A DNA stretch of 64,000 nt from Mycolicibacterium komossense (GCF_025822605.1 NZ_JACKTY010000018.1:186141-250140), one strand, 5' to 3'. Positions 18,044 to 27,063 are shown, numbered from the stretch's first letter. Translations and numbers: made by a program. The notes: a model not told the origin generated them from the letters alone.

Positions 18044-18559
18044 CTACCGCCCCCGGGCCGGCAGTACGAACGCGACCGGCCGCGGAAAACCCACCCCGGT
18101 CAGCCGAGCGACACGGATCGCGTCAGCAGCCACCGTGCGTACCTCCCCGGACGACGGTTCGTAGCACTGGAATGCCTGGGTTCCCGCCACGCCGACCAGC
18201 AGCACCCAGTGGCGCGGGATGAATCGGCCGACCAGCATCGGCACCGGCCAGCCCAGCAGCACGGCCTCCCGGACGTCGAGCAGGCGATCGTGGCGGCGAA
18301 CCAGCCGCCAGCGGTACCGCATCCCACCGCTGTGGCCGCTGATCGCCCGCGCCATTGCCGTGGGCGTCATACCCAGAAACCGCGGCCAGATCCGTCTCAT
18401 CGCGCGATGAACCTGGCCCTGCTCGGCGGCGAACCAGCCCGCGGTCGACAGCTCGCTGCGGTAACCCGGGTCCAGCAGTGCACCGGCGACGATGGCGACG
18501 CTGGGACCGCAGGAGACCCCGTCGTGCTGGCGCAGCGGAATCGGCGGGAGCTCCATCAC
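18044..18559 (-). CDS. Peptidase C39-like cysteine protease domain protein
   Basis: The 171-residue protein has a papain-like C39 arrangement: Gln11 and Cys17 in QHDGVSCGPS, then His117 in PRHWVLLVGV, followed by YEPSSGE at the third active-site position. No signal peptide and no ABC domain are present, so it is not a bacteriocin exporter. The family also contains phytochelatin-synthase-like and regulatory proteases. ATG 18559 is followed at once by a second ATG; either may be used. The gene stands alone and its substrate is unknown. Confidence 0.65.
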   Translation of the reverse strand: MMELPPIPLRQHDGVSCGPSVAIVAGALLDPGYRSELSTAGWFAAEQGQVHRAMRRIWPRFLGMTPTAMARAISGHSGGMRYRWRLVRRHDRLLDVREAVLLGWPVPMLVGRFIPRHWVLLVGVAGTQAFQCYEPSSGEVRTVAADAIRVARLTGVGFPRPVAFVLPARGR

Positions 18560-18622
18560 CGGTCAGGTTAGGCCGTATCGCGACGTTTCAGAGTGCGTCC
18601 GCTCGGCAACGCCGGAGAAGCG

Positions 18623-19084
18623 TCAGGCCATCTCCGGCGGGAAACCACCGGTGGCCACCGGTCCCCAGCGCCGCGGCGTGACCCGGATCAGGCACTTGCC
18701 CTGCTTGGCCATCGCCTCCCGGTACTCCGCCCAGTCCGGGTGTTCGCCGGCGATGGCTCGGTAGTAGTCGACCAGCGGCTCGACGGCGTCGGGCAGATCG
18801 ATCACCTCGGCGTCGCCGTCGATCTGGACATAGGCTCCGTTGAATTCGTCGGACAGCACGAGCACGCTGGCGGTACCAGTTCGGCGGGCGTTGACGCTCT
18901 TGGCCCGCTGCGGGTAGCTCGAAATGACCAGCCGTCCTTGATCGTCGACGCCTCCGGTCACCGGTGAGCTCTGCGGACTGCCGTCTTTACGAAATGTGGT
19001 GAGCACCATGTTGTGTCGTGGGGTGACGAACGCCAACAGCTCGTCGAGCCCGACCCGATCCGCAGTCGCCAGCTTCCTTGCCAT
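18623..19084 (-). CDS. PPOX-class F420-dependent oxidoreductase (Rv1155-like)
   Basis: The 153-residue split-barrel flavin/F420-binding protein resembles Mycobacterium tuberculosis Rv1155. VLTTFRKDGSPQSSPV is the first sheet, RAKSVNARRTGTASVLVL the cofactor-binding part, and YYRAIAGEHPDWAEYREAM the conserved C-terminal helix. Members use cofactor F420 to reduce enones or biliverdin-like compounds, or simply bind it. It starts with ATG, divergent from the Mop-type gene 45 bases away. Confidence 0.88.
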   Translation of the reverse strand: MARKLATADRVGLDELLAFVTPRHNMVLTTFRKDGSPQSSPVTGGVDDQGRLVISSYPQRAKSVNARRTGTASVLVLSDEFNGAYVQIDGDAEVIDLPDAVEPLVDYYRAIAGEHPDWAEYREAMAKQGKCLIRVTPRRWGPVATGGFPPEMA

Positions 19085-19129
19085 TCAACTCACTCTAGTG
19101 ACGCACCAGCGGGAGCTACGCTCTCAAAC

Positions 19130-19342
19130 ATGCGACTGTCGACACGGAATCAGCTCACCGGCACCATCACCGACGTCACCCTCGGTTCGGTGATGGCCAC
19201 CGTCAAGGTCAAGCTCGACGGCGGCGAACAGATCGTGACCGCCTCGATCACCAAGGACGCGGCGGAGGATCTCGGCCTGGTGGTGGGTCAGCCCGCCACG
19301 GTGCTGATCAAGTCCACCGAGGTGATGATCGGCGTCGAGTGA
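19130..19342 (+). CDS. Molybdopterin-binding (Mop / TOBE domain) small protein
   Basis: This 70-residue protein is a single TOBE/Mop domain: RNQLTGTITDVTLGSVMATV, then VTASITKDAAEDLGL and VLIKSTEVMIGVE. Such stand-alone domains oligomerise and bind molybdate or tungstate as a store or sensor. The ATG at 19130 is the first in the domain; longer readings upstream cross the F420 gene promoter. The stop overlaps the GTG of the alcohol dehydrogenase, so the two are co-translated, which is an unusual pairing because that dehydrogenase uses zinc. Confidence 0.88.
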   Translation: MRLSTRNQLTGTITDVTLGSVMATVKVKLDGGEQIVTASITKDAAEDLGLVVGQPATVLIKSTEVMIGVE

Positions 19343-20397
19343 TGGCGCCGATCATGCCTCACACCATGCGCGCCCAGCGTTTCTACTCCGCCACCAGGAC
19401 CTACGCCGTAGAGGACGTGCCGGTCCCCGAACCAGGGCCCGGCGAAGTGCTGGTCAAGGTCGAGTTCTGCGGTATCTGCCATTCGGACCTCAGCCTGATC
19501 AACGGCACGTTCCCCGCGCAGCTGCCCGTCGTGACCCAAGGCCACGAGGCGTCGGGCACCGTCGCGAAGCTCGGGCCCGACGTCACCGGCTGGCGCGAAG
19601 GTGACCGCGTCATCCTGGCGGCCGGTAAACCGTGCCTGGACTGCCCGAACTGCCGACGAGCGGATTTCTCCAACTGCCTGCGGATTCGGTTGATGGCCTT
19701 CGCCTATGACGGCGGCTGGGCCGAGTACACCGTCGGCCAGGCCGCAAGCCTGACCCGGATTCCGGACAATGTGCCGTTCGAGCAGGCGGCGATTCTGGCC
19801 GATGCCGTGTCCACGCCGTTCGGTGCAGTGGTCCGGACCGGCAAAGTCGCAGTTGGCGAATCGGTCGGCGTGTGGGGTGTCGGCGGGATCGGCACCCACA
19901 TCGTGCAGCTGGCCCGACTGGTGGGCGCGGCACCGATCATCGCCATCGACCTCAACCCCGCCGTCCGTGGTCGGGCCCTCGAGTTGGGCGCCGACTACGC
20001 GTTCGACTCCCGCGACGAGGCGTTGCAGGACAAGATCAGCGAGGCCACCGCCGGCCGCAAACTCGATGTCGCGTTCGACGCCGTCGGGCTGAAGGTCACC
20101 TTCGAGCAGGCGCTGGACAGCTTGACCGTCGGTGGCCGGCTGGTCGGAGTCGGAATGAGCGCCGAGACACCGACAATCGGGATGACGGCGATGTTCGGGC
20201 TGAGTAAGAAGCAAGTGCTCGGTCACCTCGGCTATCAGAACGTCGACATCGAAACCCTGGCGAACCTGGTGTCGCGGGGGCGTCTCGATCTGTCGCGGTC
20301 GATCAGCGCCGTCGTGCCGCTGGAGGACATCGCCCACGGCATCGAGATGCTGGAGAAGCAGGATGGCAATCCGATCCGAATCCTGGTGCGGCCCTAG
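19339..20397 (+). CDS. Zinc-dependent alcohol dehydrogenase (AdhA/AdhP-like)
   Basis: The 352-residue medium-chain dehydrogenase has catalytic zinc ligands in CGICHSDLS and GHEASG and a structural-zinc-like cluster CLDCPNCRRADFSNC. The Rossmann loop is GVWGVGGIGTH and the following Asp (IIAIDLNP) suggests NAD. It should interconvert primary alcohols and aldehydes. The GTG at 19339 overlaps the Mop stop; ATG codons at 19342, 19354 and 19366 are alternatives, the last giving the most conserved start (MRAQRFYS). Confidence 0.9.
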   Translation: MMAPIMPHTMRAQRFYSATRTYAVEDVPVPEPGPGEVLVKVEFCGICHSDLSLINGTFPAQLPVVTQGHEASGTVAKLGPDVTGWREGDRVILAAGKPCLDCPNCRRADFSNCLRIRLMAFAYDGGWAEYTVGQAASLTRIPDNVPFEQAAILADAVSTPFGAVVRTGKVAVGESVGVWGVGGIGTHIVQLARLVGAAPIIAIDLNPAVRGRALELGADYAFDSRDEALQDKISEATAGRKLDVAFDAVGLKVTFEQALDSLTVGGRLVGVGMSAETPTIGMTAMFGLSKKQVLGHLGYQNVDIETLANLVSRGRLDLSRSISAVVPLEDIAHGIEMLEKQDGNPIRILVRP

Positions 20398-20488
20398 CCG
20401 AGTCGACCGATGCCGCCGAGGAACGAGACGGTTGAGGAGCGAGGCAGTACCGCCGTAGCCGAGTCGACCGATGCCGCCGAGGAACGAG
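20395..20488. repeat. Direct repeat, two 33-base copies 61 bases apart
   Basis: Identical 33-base copies begin with TAGCCGAGTCGACCGATGCC at 20395-20427 and 20456-20488; the first includes the dehydrogenase stop codon. A partly matching GAGGAGCGAGGCAGTAC lies between them. The block fills the whole gap between two convergent genes. Confidence 0.85.
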
Positions 20489-20499
20489 GCAGCACAACC

Positions 20500-21879
20500 C
20501 TAAACAACCGCCGAGCCCGCATCGCGCGGTAATCGGAGCGTCTCGACCAGGGTGAGCGCGAGCACCACGCCGAGCACGGCGAAGGTCACCGCGTAGGAGG
20601 TGAACAGGCTGAGCAGCACCGCGGCCACCGCGATGCCCAGGCCCGCGGCCAGTTCCTGCACGGCGGCGTTCAGCGTGTTGGCATGGGTGAGGTCGTCACC
20701 GTCGACCTCGGAGAATGCCAGGCTGTTGTAGGCGGTGAAACCGATGGAGCGAAGCGCGCCACTGACATAGAGGATCACCGCGATCAACCACACCGGCATG
20801 CCGGGTCCCAGCGTTGTCAGCAGGGCGAACCAGCCCACCGACAGCACCCCGTTGACCAGCAGCACCCGCCGGATCCCGAAACGGCGCATCAGCGGGGTCG
20901 TCGTGGGCTTGATCGTCAGGTTTCCCGCGAACAACGCGGCCACCATCAAGCCGGCCGCGAGCGGCGACCAGCCGAATTCCAGCTGAAACTGCAGCGGCAG
21001 CAGGAACGGCACGGCGGTGATCACCAACCGGTACAGCGATCCGGCGGACACCGTGATCCGCAACGTGCGCACCCGAAGCACACGCAACTGAACCAACGGC
21101 GACGGCGACGTCAGCAAGTGCCGCAGCGCGGCCGACGCTGCCACCACCGCGACCGCCGCCCACACTCCCAGCACCAGCCAGTCCGTGCCACTGACCCGGA
21201 TGTACTCCAGACCGATCAGCGCTGCGGCGATCCCGACGCCAAGGCCCAGCATGCCGCGCCAGTCCAGTGGTCGCGTCGTCGGTGCCGGATCACCGCGGAC
21301 CAGCTTGCGCGCCAACAGGAATCCGATGATGCCGATGGGGATGTTGACGATGAAGATCCAGCGCCACGAACCCACCGTCGCAATGCCGCCACCGATGACA
21401 GGCGCCAGCACCGGGGCCGCCAGCGCCGGCCAGGTGAGCAGTGCGATGACCCTGACCAGCTCGGATTTATCACTGAACCGCAGCACGGCAAGCCGGCCGA
21501 CGGGCACCATCATCGCGCCGCCGATCCCCTGCATCACCCGCATCACCACGAGCACCGGCAGCGATACCGCCAGCGCACAGCCGATCGAGGCAAGCGTGAA
21601 GACGGCGATCGCCGCGATGAACACCCGCCGGATGCCGAACCGGTCGGCCATCCAGCCACTGGCGGGAATGAGTACCGCCACCGTGACGAGATAGGCCGAG
21701 ATCGCGATGTTGACGTCGACGGCCTGGACACCGAACGAGTCGGCGATCCGCGGGATGGCGGGCGTGATGATGGTGGCGTCGAGGATTTCCATGAAGAACG
21801 CCCCCGCCACCAGCAGTGCCATTCCGCGTGGAAGCGACGCGCCTGGCGACGGGTTATCAGGTTGTGACATCGCTGCCAA
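20500..21879 (-). CDS. MFS transporter, DHA2 / EmrB-QacA drug-resistance family
   Basis: The 459-residue protein has about 14 hydrophobic segments. The hallmark of the DHA2 group, LDATIITPAIPRIADSFG, is in the first segment, motif A is GWMADRFGIRRVF, and motif C-like GIGGAMMVPVGR follows. It should export hydrophobic or cationic compounds by proton antiport. The start may be ATG 21879 or ATG 21870 (MSQPDN). It has no adjacent regulator. Confidence 0.88.
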   Translation of the reverse strand: MAAMSQPDNPSPGASLPRGMALLVAGAFFMEILDATIITPAIPRIADSFGVQAVDVNIAISAYLVTVAVLIPASGWMADRFGIRRVFIAAIAVFTLASIGCALAVSLPVLVVMRVMQGIGGAMMVPVGRLAVLRFSDKSELVRVIALLTWPALAAPVLAPVIGGGIATVGSWRWIFIVNIPIGIIGFLLARKLVRGDPAPTTRPLDWRGMLGLGVGIAAALIGLEYIRVSGTDWLVLGVWAAVAVVAASAALRHLLTSPSPLVQLRVLRVRTLRITVSAGSLYRLVITAVPFLLPLQFQLEFGWSPLAAGLMVAALFAGNLTIKPTTTPLMRRFGIRRVLLVNGVLSVGWFALLTTLGPGMPVWLIAVILYVSGALRSIGFTAYNSLAFSEVDGDDLTHANTLNAAVQELAAGLGIAVAAVLLSLFTSYAVTFAVLGVVLALTLVETLRLPRDAGSAVV

Positions 21880-21980
21880 CCTAGCGCTTTAGCTGCTCAG
21901 ACCCTTATTCACCACCGCACACAGCGGCCTTCCGGCAGGCTCACAGACCAGCCCCGGTTACGCGTGCCTCAATAGATCAT

Positions 21981-23915
21981 GTGACAACTGGGTTAACGAA
22001 CACGGCGGTGAACCCGCCCCGGGCGACCGAGGCCAGCGACGACGATCACCCCCGGGGGGCGGCCGCACCGGCCTCCCGCTGGGATCGCATCGGGCTGGCC
22101 GTGCTGCTGATCGCCACAGCGACGTTGTACCTGTGGAACATCACCGTCAACGGCATGGGGAACCAGTTCTACGCAGGCGCCGCCTGGGCGGGCTCGAAGA
22201 ACTGGGAGGCGCTGCTCTTCGGTTCGCTTGACCCGGCGAACTTCATCACCGTCGACAAGCCACCGGTCTCGCAGTGGGTGATGGGCCTGTCCGGGCAGCT
22301 GTTCGGTTTCAGCAGCGCCAGCATGCTGATTCCGCAGGCGCTGATGGCAGTAGCGTCCGTTGCGCTGCTGTATGCCGCCGTCGCCCGGATCAGCGGACGC
22401 AATGCCGCGCTGCTCGCCGGGGCGGCATTGGCCCTGACACCGGTGGCCGCGTTGATGTTCCGTTTCAACAATCCCGACGCCGCCATGGTGCTGCTGATGA
22501 TGCTGGCCGCCTACTGCACGGTCCGCGCTCTCCAGCGCGGTAGCGCCACGTGGATGGCGCTGGCCGGTGCGGCACTCGGCTTTGCGTTCCTGGCCAAGAT
22601 GCTCGAAGGCCTGATGGTCATGCCGGCGATCGGCCTGGCCTATCTGGTAGCCGCACCGGTTCCGGTGCGACGACGGTTGCTGCACCTGTTGGGCGCCTTG
22701 GTCACGTTCCTTGTCTCGTCGGGCTGGTTCGTGGTGTTGACGCTGCTGTGGCCGGCGTCGTCGCGCCCCTATATCGCCGGCTCGACCGACAACAACTTCA
22801 TGAACCTGGTGCTGGGCTACAACGGTTTCGCCAGGGTGCTCGGCCGCAACCACATGGGTCCCGGCAGTTGGTCGCAGGGCCAGATTGGCGCGATGGTGGT
22901 CGATCAAGAGCAATACAACCCCGGCGGCGGACACGGGTTCGCCGGTTTCGGCTCGCAGAGCGAGGGGGTGACCCGGTTGTTCTCCGGCGAATTCGCCTTC
23001 GAGATCGGCTGGTTGGTACCCGCGGCGCTGCTTGCCTTGGTGCTGGTGCTGATCTCCCGGGGTCGTGCGCCGCGAACCGACATGGTGCGGGCGGGGGCGA
23101 TCCTGTTCGGCGGTTGGCTGCTGGTCGACGGCGTGGTGCTGAGTTACATGCACGGCATGATCCACCCGTATTACAGTCTGTCACTGGCACCCGCAGTGGC
23201 GGGCATGTTCGCGATCGGTGTGCGCGAGATGTGGGAATGTCGCGAATCCCGTTACGGCCGAGCCGGTCTGGTGGCACTGGTGTTGACGACCGGAGTCTGG
23301 GGTTGGTTGACCCTGAACCACAACAGCGAGTGGATGCCGGCGTTGCGGTGGACGATCCTCCTGGTCACCGTCGTGGCCGCACTGGCGCTGCTGCCGGTGT
23401 CGACGCTGCGCAATCGACGACGGGTCACCCTGGGCGCGGTTGCTTTCGGCCTGGTGGCGGCGCTGGCTGGACCTGCCGCGTATGCGGTGGTTACCATCGG
23501 TCAGCCACATCAGGGGGGCGGCCCCACCGTGGGCCCCGCCGAGGCCGACCACTCCCCCGGCGGCTGGGGCCAGTCCCCGGACAACCCCCAGCTGGATTCA
23601 TTGCTGCGGGGAACGCACAGCACCTGGTCGGCTGCCACCGCTGGCTCGTCGGCGGCCGCCGCCCTCGAATTGTCCACCGAGACTTCGGTCATGGCAGTCG
23701 GCGGGTTCACTGGTCAAGACCCGGTGCCGACGCTGGACGAGTTCAAACAGGATGTCGCACAGCACCGGGTGAGTTACTTCGTCGTGCGCAAGGGCGGTCG
23801 AGGCGCCGGCCCCGGCGGGCGTGGACACTCGGACATCACCGACTGGGTCACCGCGACGTTCAGCCCGATCGACACCGACGGTGCGACGGCCTACGACCTG
23901 TCCAAGCCCAAGTAG
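21981..23915 (+). CDS. GT39-family membrane glycosyltransferase (PMT/ArnT-like)
   Basis: The 644-residue integral membrane protein has about ten to twelve hydrophobic segments after a 35-residue cytoplasmic tail. The first external loop carries NQFYAGAA and DKPPVSQW, the catalytic-loop pattern of polyprenyl-phosphate-dependent PMT_2 transferases. The C-terminal 170 residues form an outside domain rich in Gly and Pro. It should transfer a sugar from a polyprenyl-phosphate donor to an envelope lipid, glycan or protein; the acceptor is unknown. GTG start. Known relatives in actinobacteria are frequent. Confidence 0.85.
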   Translation: MTTGLTNTAVNPPRATEASDDDHPRGAAAPASRWDRIGLAVLLIATATLYLWNITVNGMGNQFYAGAAWAGSKNWEALLFGSLDPANFITVDKPPVSQWVMGLSGQLFGFSSASMLIPQALMAVASVALLYAAVARISGRNAALLAGAALALTPVAALMFRFNNPDAAMVLLMMLAAYCTVRALQRGSATWMALAGAALGFAFLAKMLEGLMVMPAIGLAYLVAAPVPVRRRLLHLLGALVTFLVSSGWFVVLTLLWPASSRPYIAGSTDNNFMNLVLGYNGFARVLGRNHMGPGSWSQGQIGAMVVDQEQYNPGGGHGFAGFGSQSEGVTRLFSGEFAFEIGWLVPAALLALVLVLISRGRAPRTDMVRAGAILFGGWLLVDGVVLSYMHGMIHPYYSLSLAPAVAGMFAIGVREMWECRESRYGRAGLVALVLTTGVWGWLTLNHNSEWMPALRWTILLVTVVAALALLPVSTLRNRRRVTLGAVAFGLVAALAGPAAYAVVTIGQPHQGGGPTVGPAEADHSPGGWGQSPDNPQLDSLLRGTHSTWSAATAGSSAAAALELSTETSVMAVGGFTGQDPVPTLDEFKQDVAQHRVSYFVVRKGGRGAGPGGRGHSDITDWVTATFSPIDTDGATAYDLSKPK

Positions 23916-23977
23916 CTGTCCGCCGGAGAGCAGGTACGTCTCGTCGCGTCACCGCACCTCATTAAGTGCTAATCACT

Positions 23978-25114
23978 CTATGGCAGTGCTAATTTCACGA
24001 TCTTGCGAACCACCGAAGCGAACTGCTTGGGCAACGGGCCGGTGTTGTAGGGCACGCCGTAGCGCTTGCAGATCGCCTGCACTTCTTCGGCGATCTCCGC
24101 ATGCCGGAACGCGGGGATATCCGGGAACAGATGGTGTTCGATCTGGAAGGATAGGTTGCCGCTGAGCAGGTGGAACCACTTGCCGCCGGTGAGATTCGCC
24201 GAGCCGAGGATCTGCCGGAAATACCACATGCCGCGGCTCTCGTTCTCGGTTTCCTCGACACTGAATTCCTGTGTGCCGTCCGGGAAGTGGCCACAGAAGA
24301 TGATCGCGTAGGACCAGACGTTGCGAACCAGGTTCGCGGTCATGTTGCCGGCGAACACCCATGGCGCGAAGGGTCCGGCCAGCAGCGGGAAGGCGACATA
24401 GTCTTTCAGCGTCTGCCGCTTGACCTTGTTCCAGATGCCCGCCAACGTCTCTTTCTTATCGGCGATGCTGATCTCCCCGGAGCGGATTCGCTCGGTCTCC
24501 AGCTCGTGCAGTGCGACACCGTACTGGAACAGCACCATCAGCAGAAACGCGTACACCGGGTTGCCCAAGAAGTAGGGCTTCCAACGCTGATCCTCGCTCA
24601 TCCGCAGGATGCCGTAACCGATATCGCGATCCATACCGACGATATTCGTGTGCGTGTGGTGCATGTAGTTGTGCGAGTGCCGCCACTGGTCACCGGGGCA
24701 GGCCGAATCCCATTCGAAGTTACGCCCGGTGAGTGCAGGATCGCCCATCCAGTCGTATTGACCGTGCATGACGTTGTGGCCGATCTCCATGTTGTCCAGG
24801 ATCTTTGACACCGCCAGCATGGCGGTGCCGGCGATCCAGGCCGGCGGCAGGACGCCGGCGAACAGCAGCCCGCGGCCGCCGACTTCGAGTGCACGTTGGG
24901 CCTTGATGACGCGGCGGATATAGGTGGCATCGCGCTCGCCCAGATCGGCGATCACCTTTTCCTTGAGCGCGTCGAGTTCCCGCCCGAATGCGTCGGCCAT
25001 CTCGGGTGTCATCGTGACGGACTGGCCCGCAACTATTTTCGTGATGGTCCTGCGGTCATCTTTGGTCTCTATCGCGGGGGTCTGGTCTAGGACCTTCTCG
25101 AGCGTGGCAGTCAT
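23978..25114 (-). CDS. desA3: Membrane fatty acyl-CoA delta-9 desaturase (DesA3 type)
   Basis: The 378-residue membrane di-iron desaturase has histidine boxes HNVMHGQ, HSHNYMHHTH and IEHHLFPD. ATG 25114 follows GAGGAG by six bases and was preferred over a reading 24 codons longer. The family introduces a double bond at C9 of stearoyl-CoA to give oleate for phospholipids and triacylglycerol. It lies 31 bases downstream of the reductase gene in the same direction, the same pairing as Rv3229c with Rv3230c, so the two form the working electron chain. Confidence 0.92.
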   Translation of the reverse strand: MTATLEKVLDQTPAIETKDDRRTITKIVAGQSVTMTPEMADAFGRELDALKEKVIADLGERDATYIRRVIKAQRALEVGGRGLLFAGVLPPAWIAGTAMLAVSKILDNMEIGHNVMHGQYDWMGDPALTGRNFEWDSACPGDQWRHSHNYMHHTHTNIVGMDRDIGYGILRMSEDQRWKPYFLGNPVYAFLLMVLFQYGVALHELETERIRSGEISIADKKETLAGIWNKVKRQTLKDYVAFPLLAGPFAPWVFAGNMTANLVRNVWSYAIIFCGHFPDGTQEFSVEETENESRGMWYFRQILGSANLTGGKWFHLLSGNLSFQIEHHLFPDIPAFRHAEIAEEVQAICKRYGVPYNTGPLPKQFASVVRKIVKLALP

Positions 25115-25145
25115 AACGGACTCCTCATCGTGTGCGAGTGGTGGA

Positions 25146-26207
25146 TTAGAGCGCGAGCTCGACGTCGCCGACTGGCGCGGACACACAGATCCGCACGTCT
25201 TCGCAGTCGGCCGTCGACATCGCGCCGGTGGTCATGTTGCGCACGACACCCTTGGTCTTCGGGCGGGTGCAGGTGTGGCAGATACCCATTCGGCATCCGT
25301 TCTCAGGGGTGAGGCCGGCGGCCTCGGCTTGCTCCAGCAGCGAGCGGCCATCGTCGACGATGTCGATACCACTGTCGCTGAACGTGACTCGGCCGCCCGA
25401 CGGGGTGTCGGGGACGACAAATACCGGCGGCACGAAGCTTTCCGATTGCGCCGCCGGGCACAGCTGGCGGACCGCGTCGACAAGCGCGGGCGGCCCGCAG
25501 ACGAAGACAGCATCCGGCGTGTCCACACCGGCCAGGTGCGCCGGCCCGAAGTGGCCCGTGATGTCGCCGCCGGTCGATCTGGTATAGCCGTGCCGGACGG
25601 TGACCTCCGGCATCGCAGCCAGTTCCTCGCGGTAACACGCTTCGGCCGCCGAACGGGCGTAGTGCAGGAAGGTGATCTCACCGGCGAAACGTTCGGCCCG
25701 CAGCGTGCGAAGCATCGACATGACCGGGGTGATCCCGCTGCCGCCGGAGACCATGAGAATCCGTTGCGGCCGCTGCGCGGGTAGGACGAAGTCGCCGCCG
25801 ACACTGTCCAGACCGATCACCATGCCGGGCCGGGCGTGCTCGTAGAGGTAGGTCGAGACGACCCCGCCGTCGTGTCGGCCGATCGTCAGCTCCAGAACGG
25901 ACTGGCCTTCGGCGCTGGCCGGCGAGTAACAGCGGGTGTGGCGACGGCCGTTGATCTCGACGACGACGATGACGTGCTGGCCGGCCTGGAAGCCCGGGAA
26001 GGCCGCGTTGGGTTCCAGCGTCAGGGTGACGCTGCGTGGCGTCGCGCGACTGACGGCGAGCACGCGAGCCCTGGGCGTTCCCAGCGTCCAGGTCGGCTCG
26101 ACGAGTTCGGTGTACCGGTCCACCCCGTGGGGGCCGGTGAGCAGATCTACCAGGGACGATCCCAGGACCCTCCCCACCAGGCGAGGCACCAGAGTTTGAG
26201 TGAACAT
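25146..26207 (-). CDS. Ferredoxin reductase / ferredoxin fusion, electron donor to the desaturase (Rv3230c-like)
   Basis: The 353-residue protein has an N-terminal tail, an FAD/NAD(P)H reductase module (HTRCYSPAS for flavin, GGSGITPVMSML for nucleotide) and a C-terminal [2Fe-2S] domain with CRMGICHTC. The family passes electrons from NADPH to DesA3 in mycobacteria. The first gene of the two-gene operon, it starts within three bases of one of two matching operator-like elements. The divergent TetR is the probable repressor. Confidence 0.92.
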   Translation of the reverse strand: MFTQTLVPRLVGRVLGSSLVDLLTGPHGVDRYTELVEPTWTLGTPRARVLAVSRATPRSVTLTLEPNAAFPGFQAGQHVIVVVEINGRRHTRCYSPASAEGQSVLELTIGRHDGGVVSTYLYEHARPGMVIGLDSVGGDFVLPAQRPQRILMVSGGSGITPVMSMLRTLRAERFAGEITFLHYARSAAEACYREELAAMPEVTVRHGYTRSTGGDITGHFGPAHLAGVDTPDAVFVCGPPALVDAVRQLCPAAQSESFVPPVFVVPDTPSGGRVTFSDSGIDIVDDGRSLLEQAEAAGLTPENGCRMGICHTCTRPKTKGVVRNMTTGAMSTADCEDVRICVSAPVGDVELAL

Positions 26208-26208
26208 G

Positions 26209-26274
26209 TGTATACCGTTTTACAGATACCCCCTGATCGTCAAGGGTTTCGCCAGGTCTGTGGTACGTTTCACA
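26209..26274. promoter_or_regulatory. Two related operator elements between desaturase operon and TetR gene
   Basis: TGTATACCGTTTTACA (26209-26224) and TGTGGTACGTTTCACA (26259-26274) share the pattern TGTR-N8-YACA with the core CGTTT and match at 11 of 16 bases. They are spaced exactly 50 bases apart, each next to one start codon. The arrangement suits a TetR that represses both directions. Confidence 0.6.
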
Positions 26275-26276
26275 CA

Positions 26277-26984
26277 GTGAACAGTCGTACGCCCAGTTCA
26301 CGGTCGAGCCATCGGTCGAGCCGGTCTGGCCACTCGTCACACGAGAGGTCCCGCGACCAGCCCCGCGAGGGCGGCTCCCGGGAAGAACGCAAAGAAGCCA
26401 CTCGGCGCGCCATCATCGCGGCGGCACTCAAGCTGCTGGATGACCGCAGTTTCGGCGGCCTGAGCCTGCGGGAGGTCACCCGCGAGGCCGGTATCGTCCC
26501 CGGCGCCTTCTACCGCCATTTCGAGTCGATGGAAGCACTCGGGCTCGTCCTCATCGACGAGTCGTTTCACGCTTTGCGCGACATGTTGCGCGGGGCGCGC
26601 GCAGGCAAGCTCGACCCCACCCGGGTCATCGAGTCATCGGTGGAGATCCTGGTCGCCAGCGTCGACGAGCAGCGCGAGCACTGGCTGTTCATCGGGCGCG
26701 AGCGCAACAGCGGGGTCAGCGTGCTGCGCTACGCGATCCGCACCGAGATCCGCCTGATCACCTCGGAACTGGCCACCGACCTGGCGCGTTTTCCCGGTTT
26801 GAACACCTGGAGCACCGAGGATCTGAACATCCTGGCCAGCCTGTTCGTGAACGCGATGATCTCCATCGCCGAGGCCATCGAGGATGCCCAGAATTCGACG
26901 GCGCTCGAGGAGATCAAGCGGGTAGCGATCAAACAGCTCCGAATGATCACCGTCGGCGTGACGGGCTGGCGCAGCACCCTCTAG
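26277..26984 (+). CDS. TetR-family regulator, probable repressor of the desaturase operon
   Basis: The 235-residue protein has a Ser/Arg/His-rich tail of about 38 residues before the TetR helix-turn-helix (about 40-90, LREVTREAGIVPGAFYRHF). The GTG at 26277 was chosen because the operators lie just before it; there is no other good start until the DNA-binding domain. In this class (FabR/DesT-like) the ligand is usually an acyl-CoA, allowing membrane fluidity control. It is divergent from the reductase-desaturase operon with two matching sites between them. Confidence 0.85.
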   Translation: MNSRTPSSRSSHRSSRSGHSSHERSRDQPREGGSREERKEATRRAIIAAALKLLDDRSFGGLSLREVTREAGIVPGAFYRHFESMEALGLVLIDESFHALRDMLRGARAGKLDPTRVIESSVEILVASVDEQREHWLFIGRERNSGVSVLRYAIRTEIRLITSELATDLARFPGLNTWSTEDLNILASLFVNAMISIAEAIEDAQNSTALEEIKRVAIKQLRMITVGVTGWRSTL

Positions 26985-27063
26985 GCGAACTCGCACCGCG
27001 CCTCGGACGAAATCTTTTGCCGCATAGCCACTTCCACGCCGGCGATAGCGCCCCGCGAAGGTT

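Noticed and set aside
23945..23995. AGTGCTAAT repeated twice near the desaturase stop
   Set aside because: Only nine bases, spaced 25 bases, and partly inside the desaturase gene; too short to interpret.
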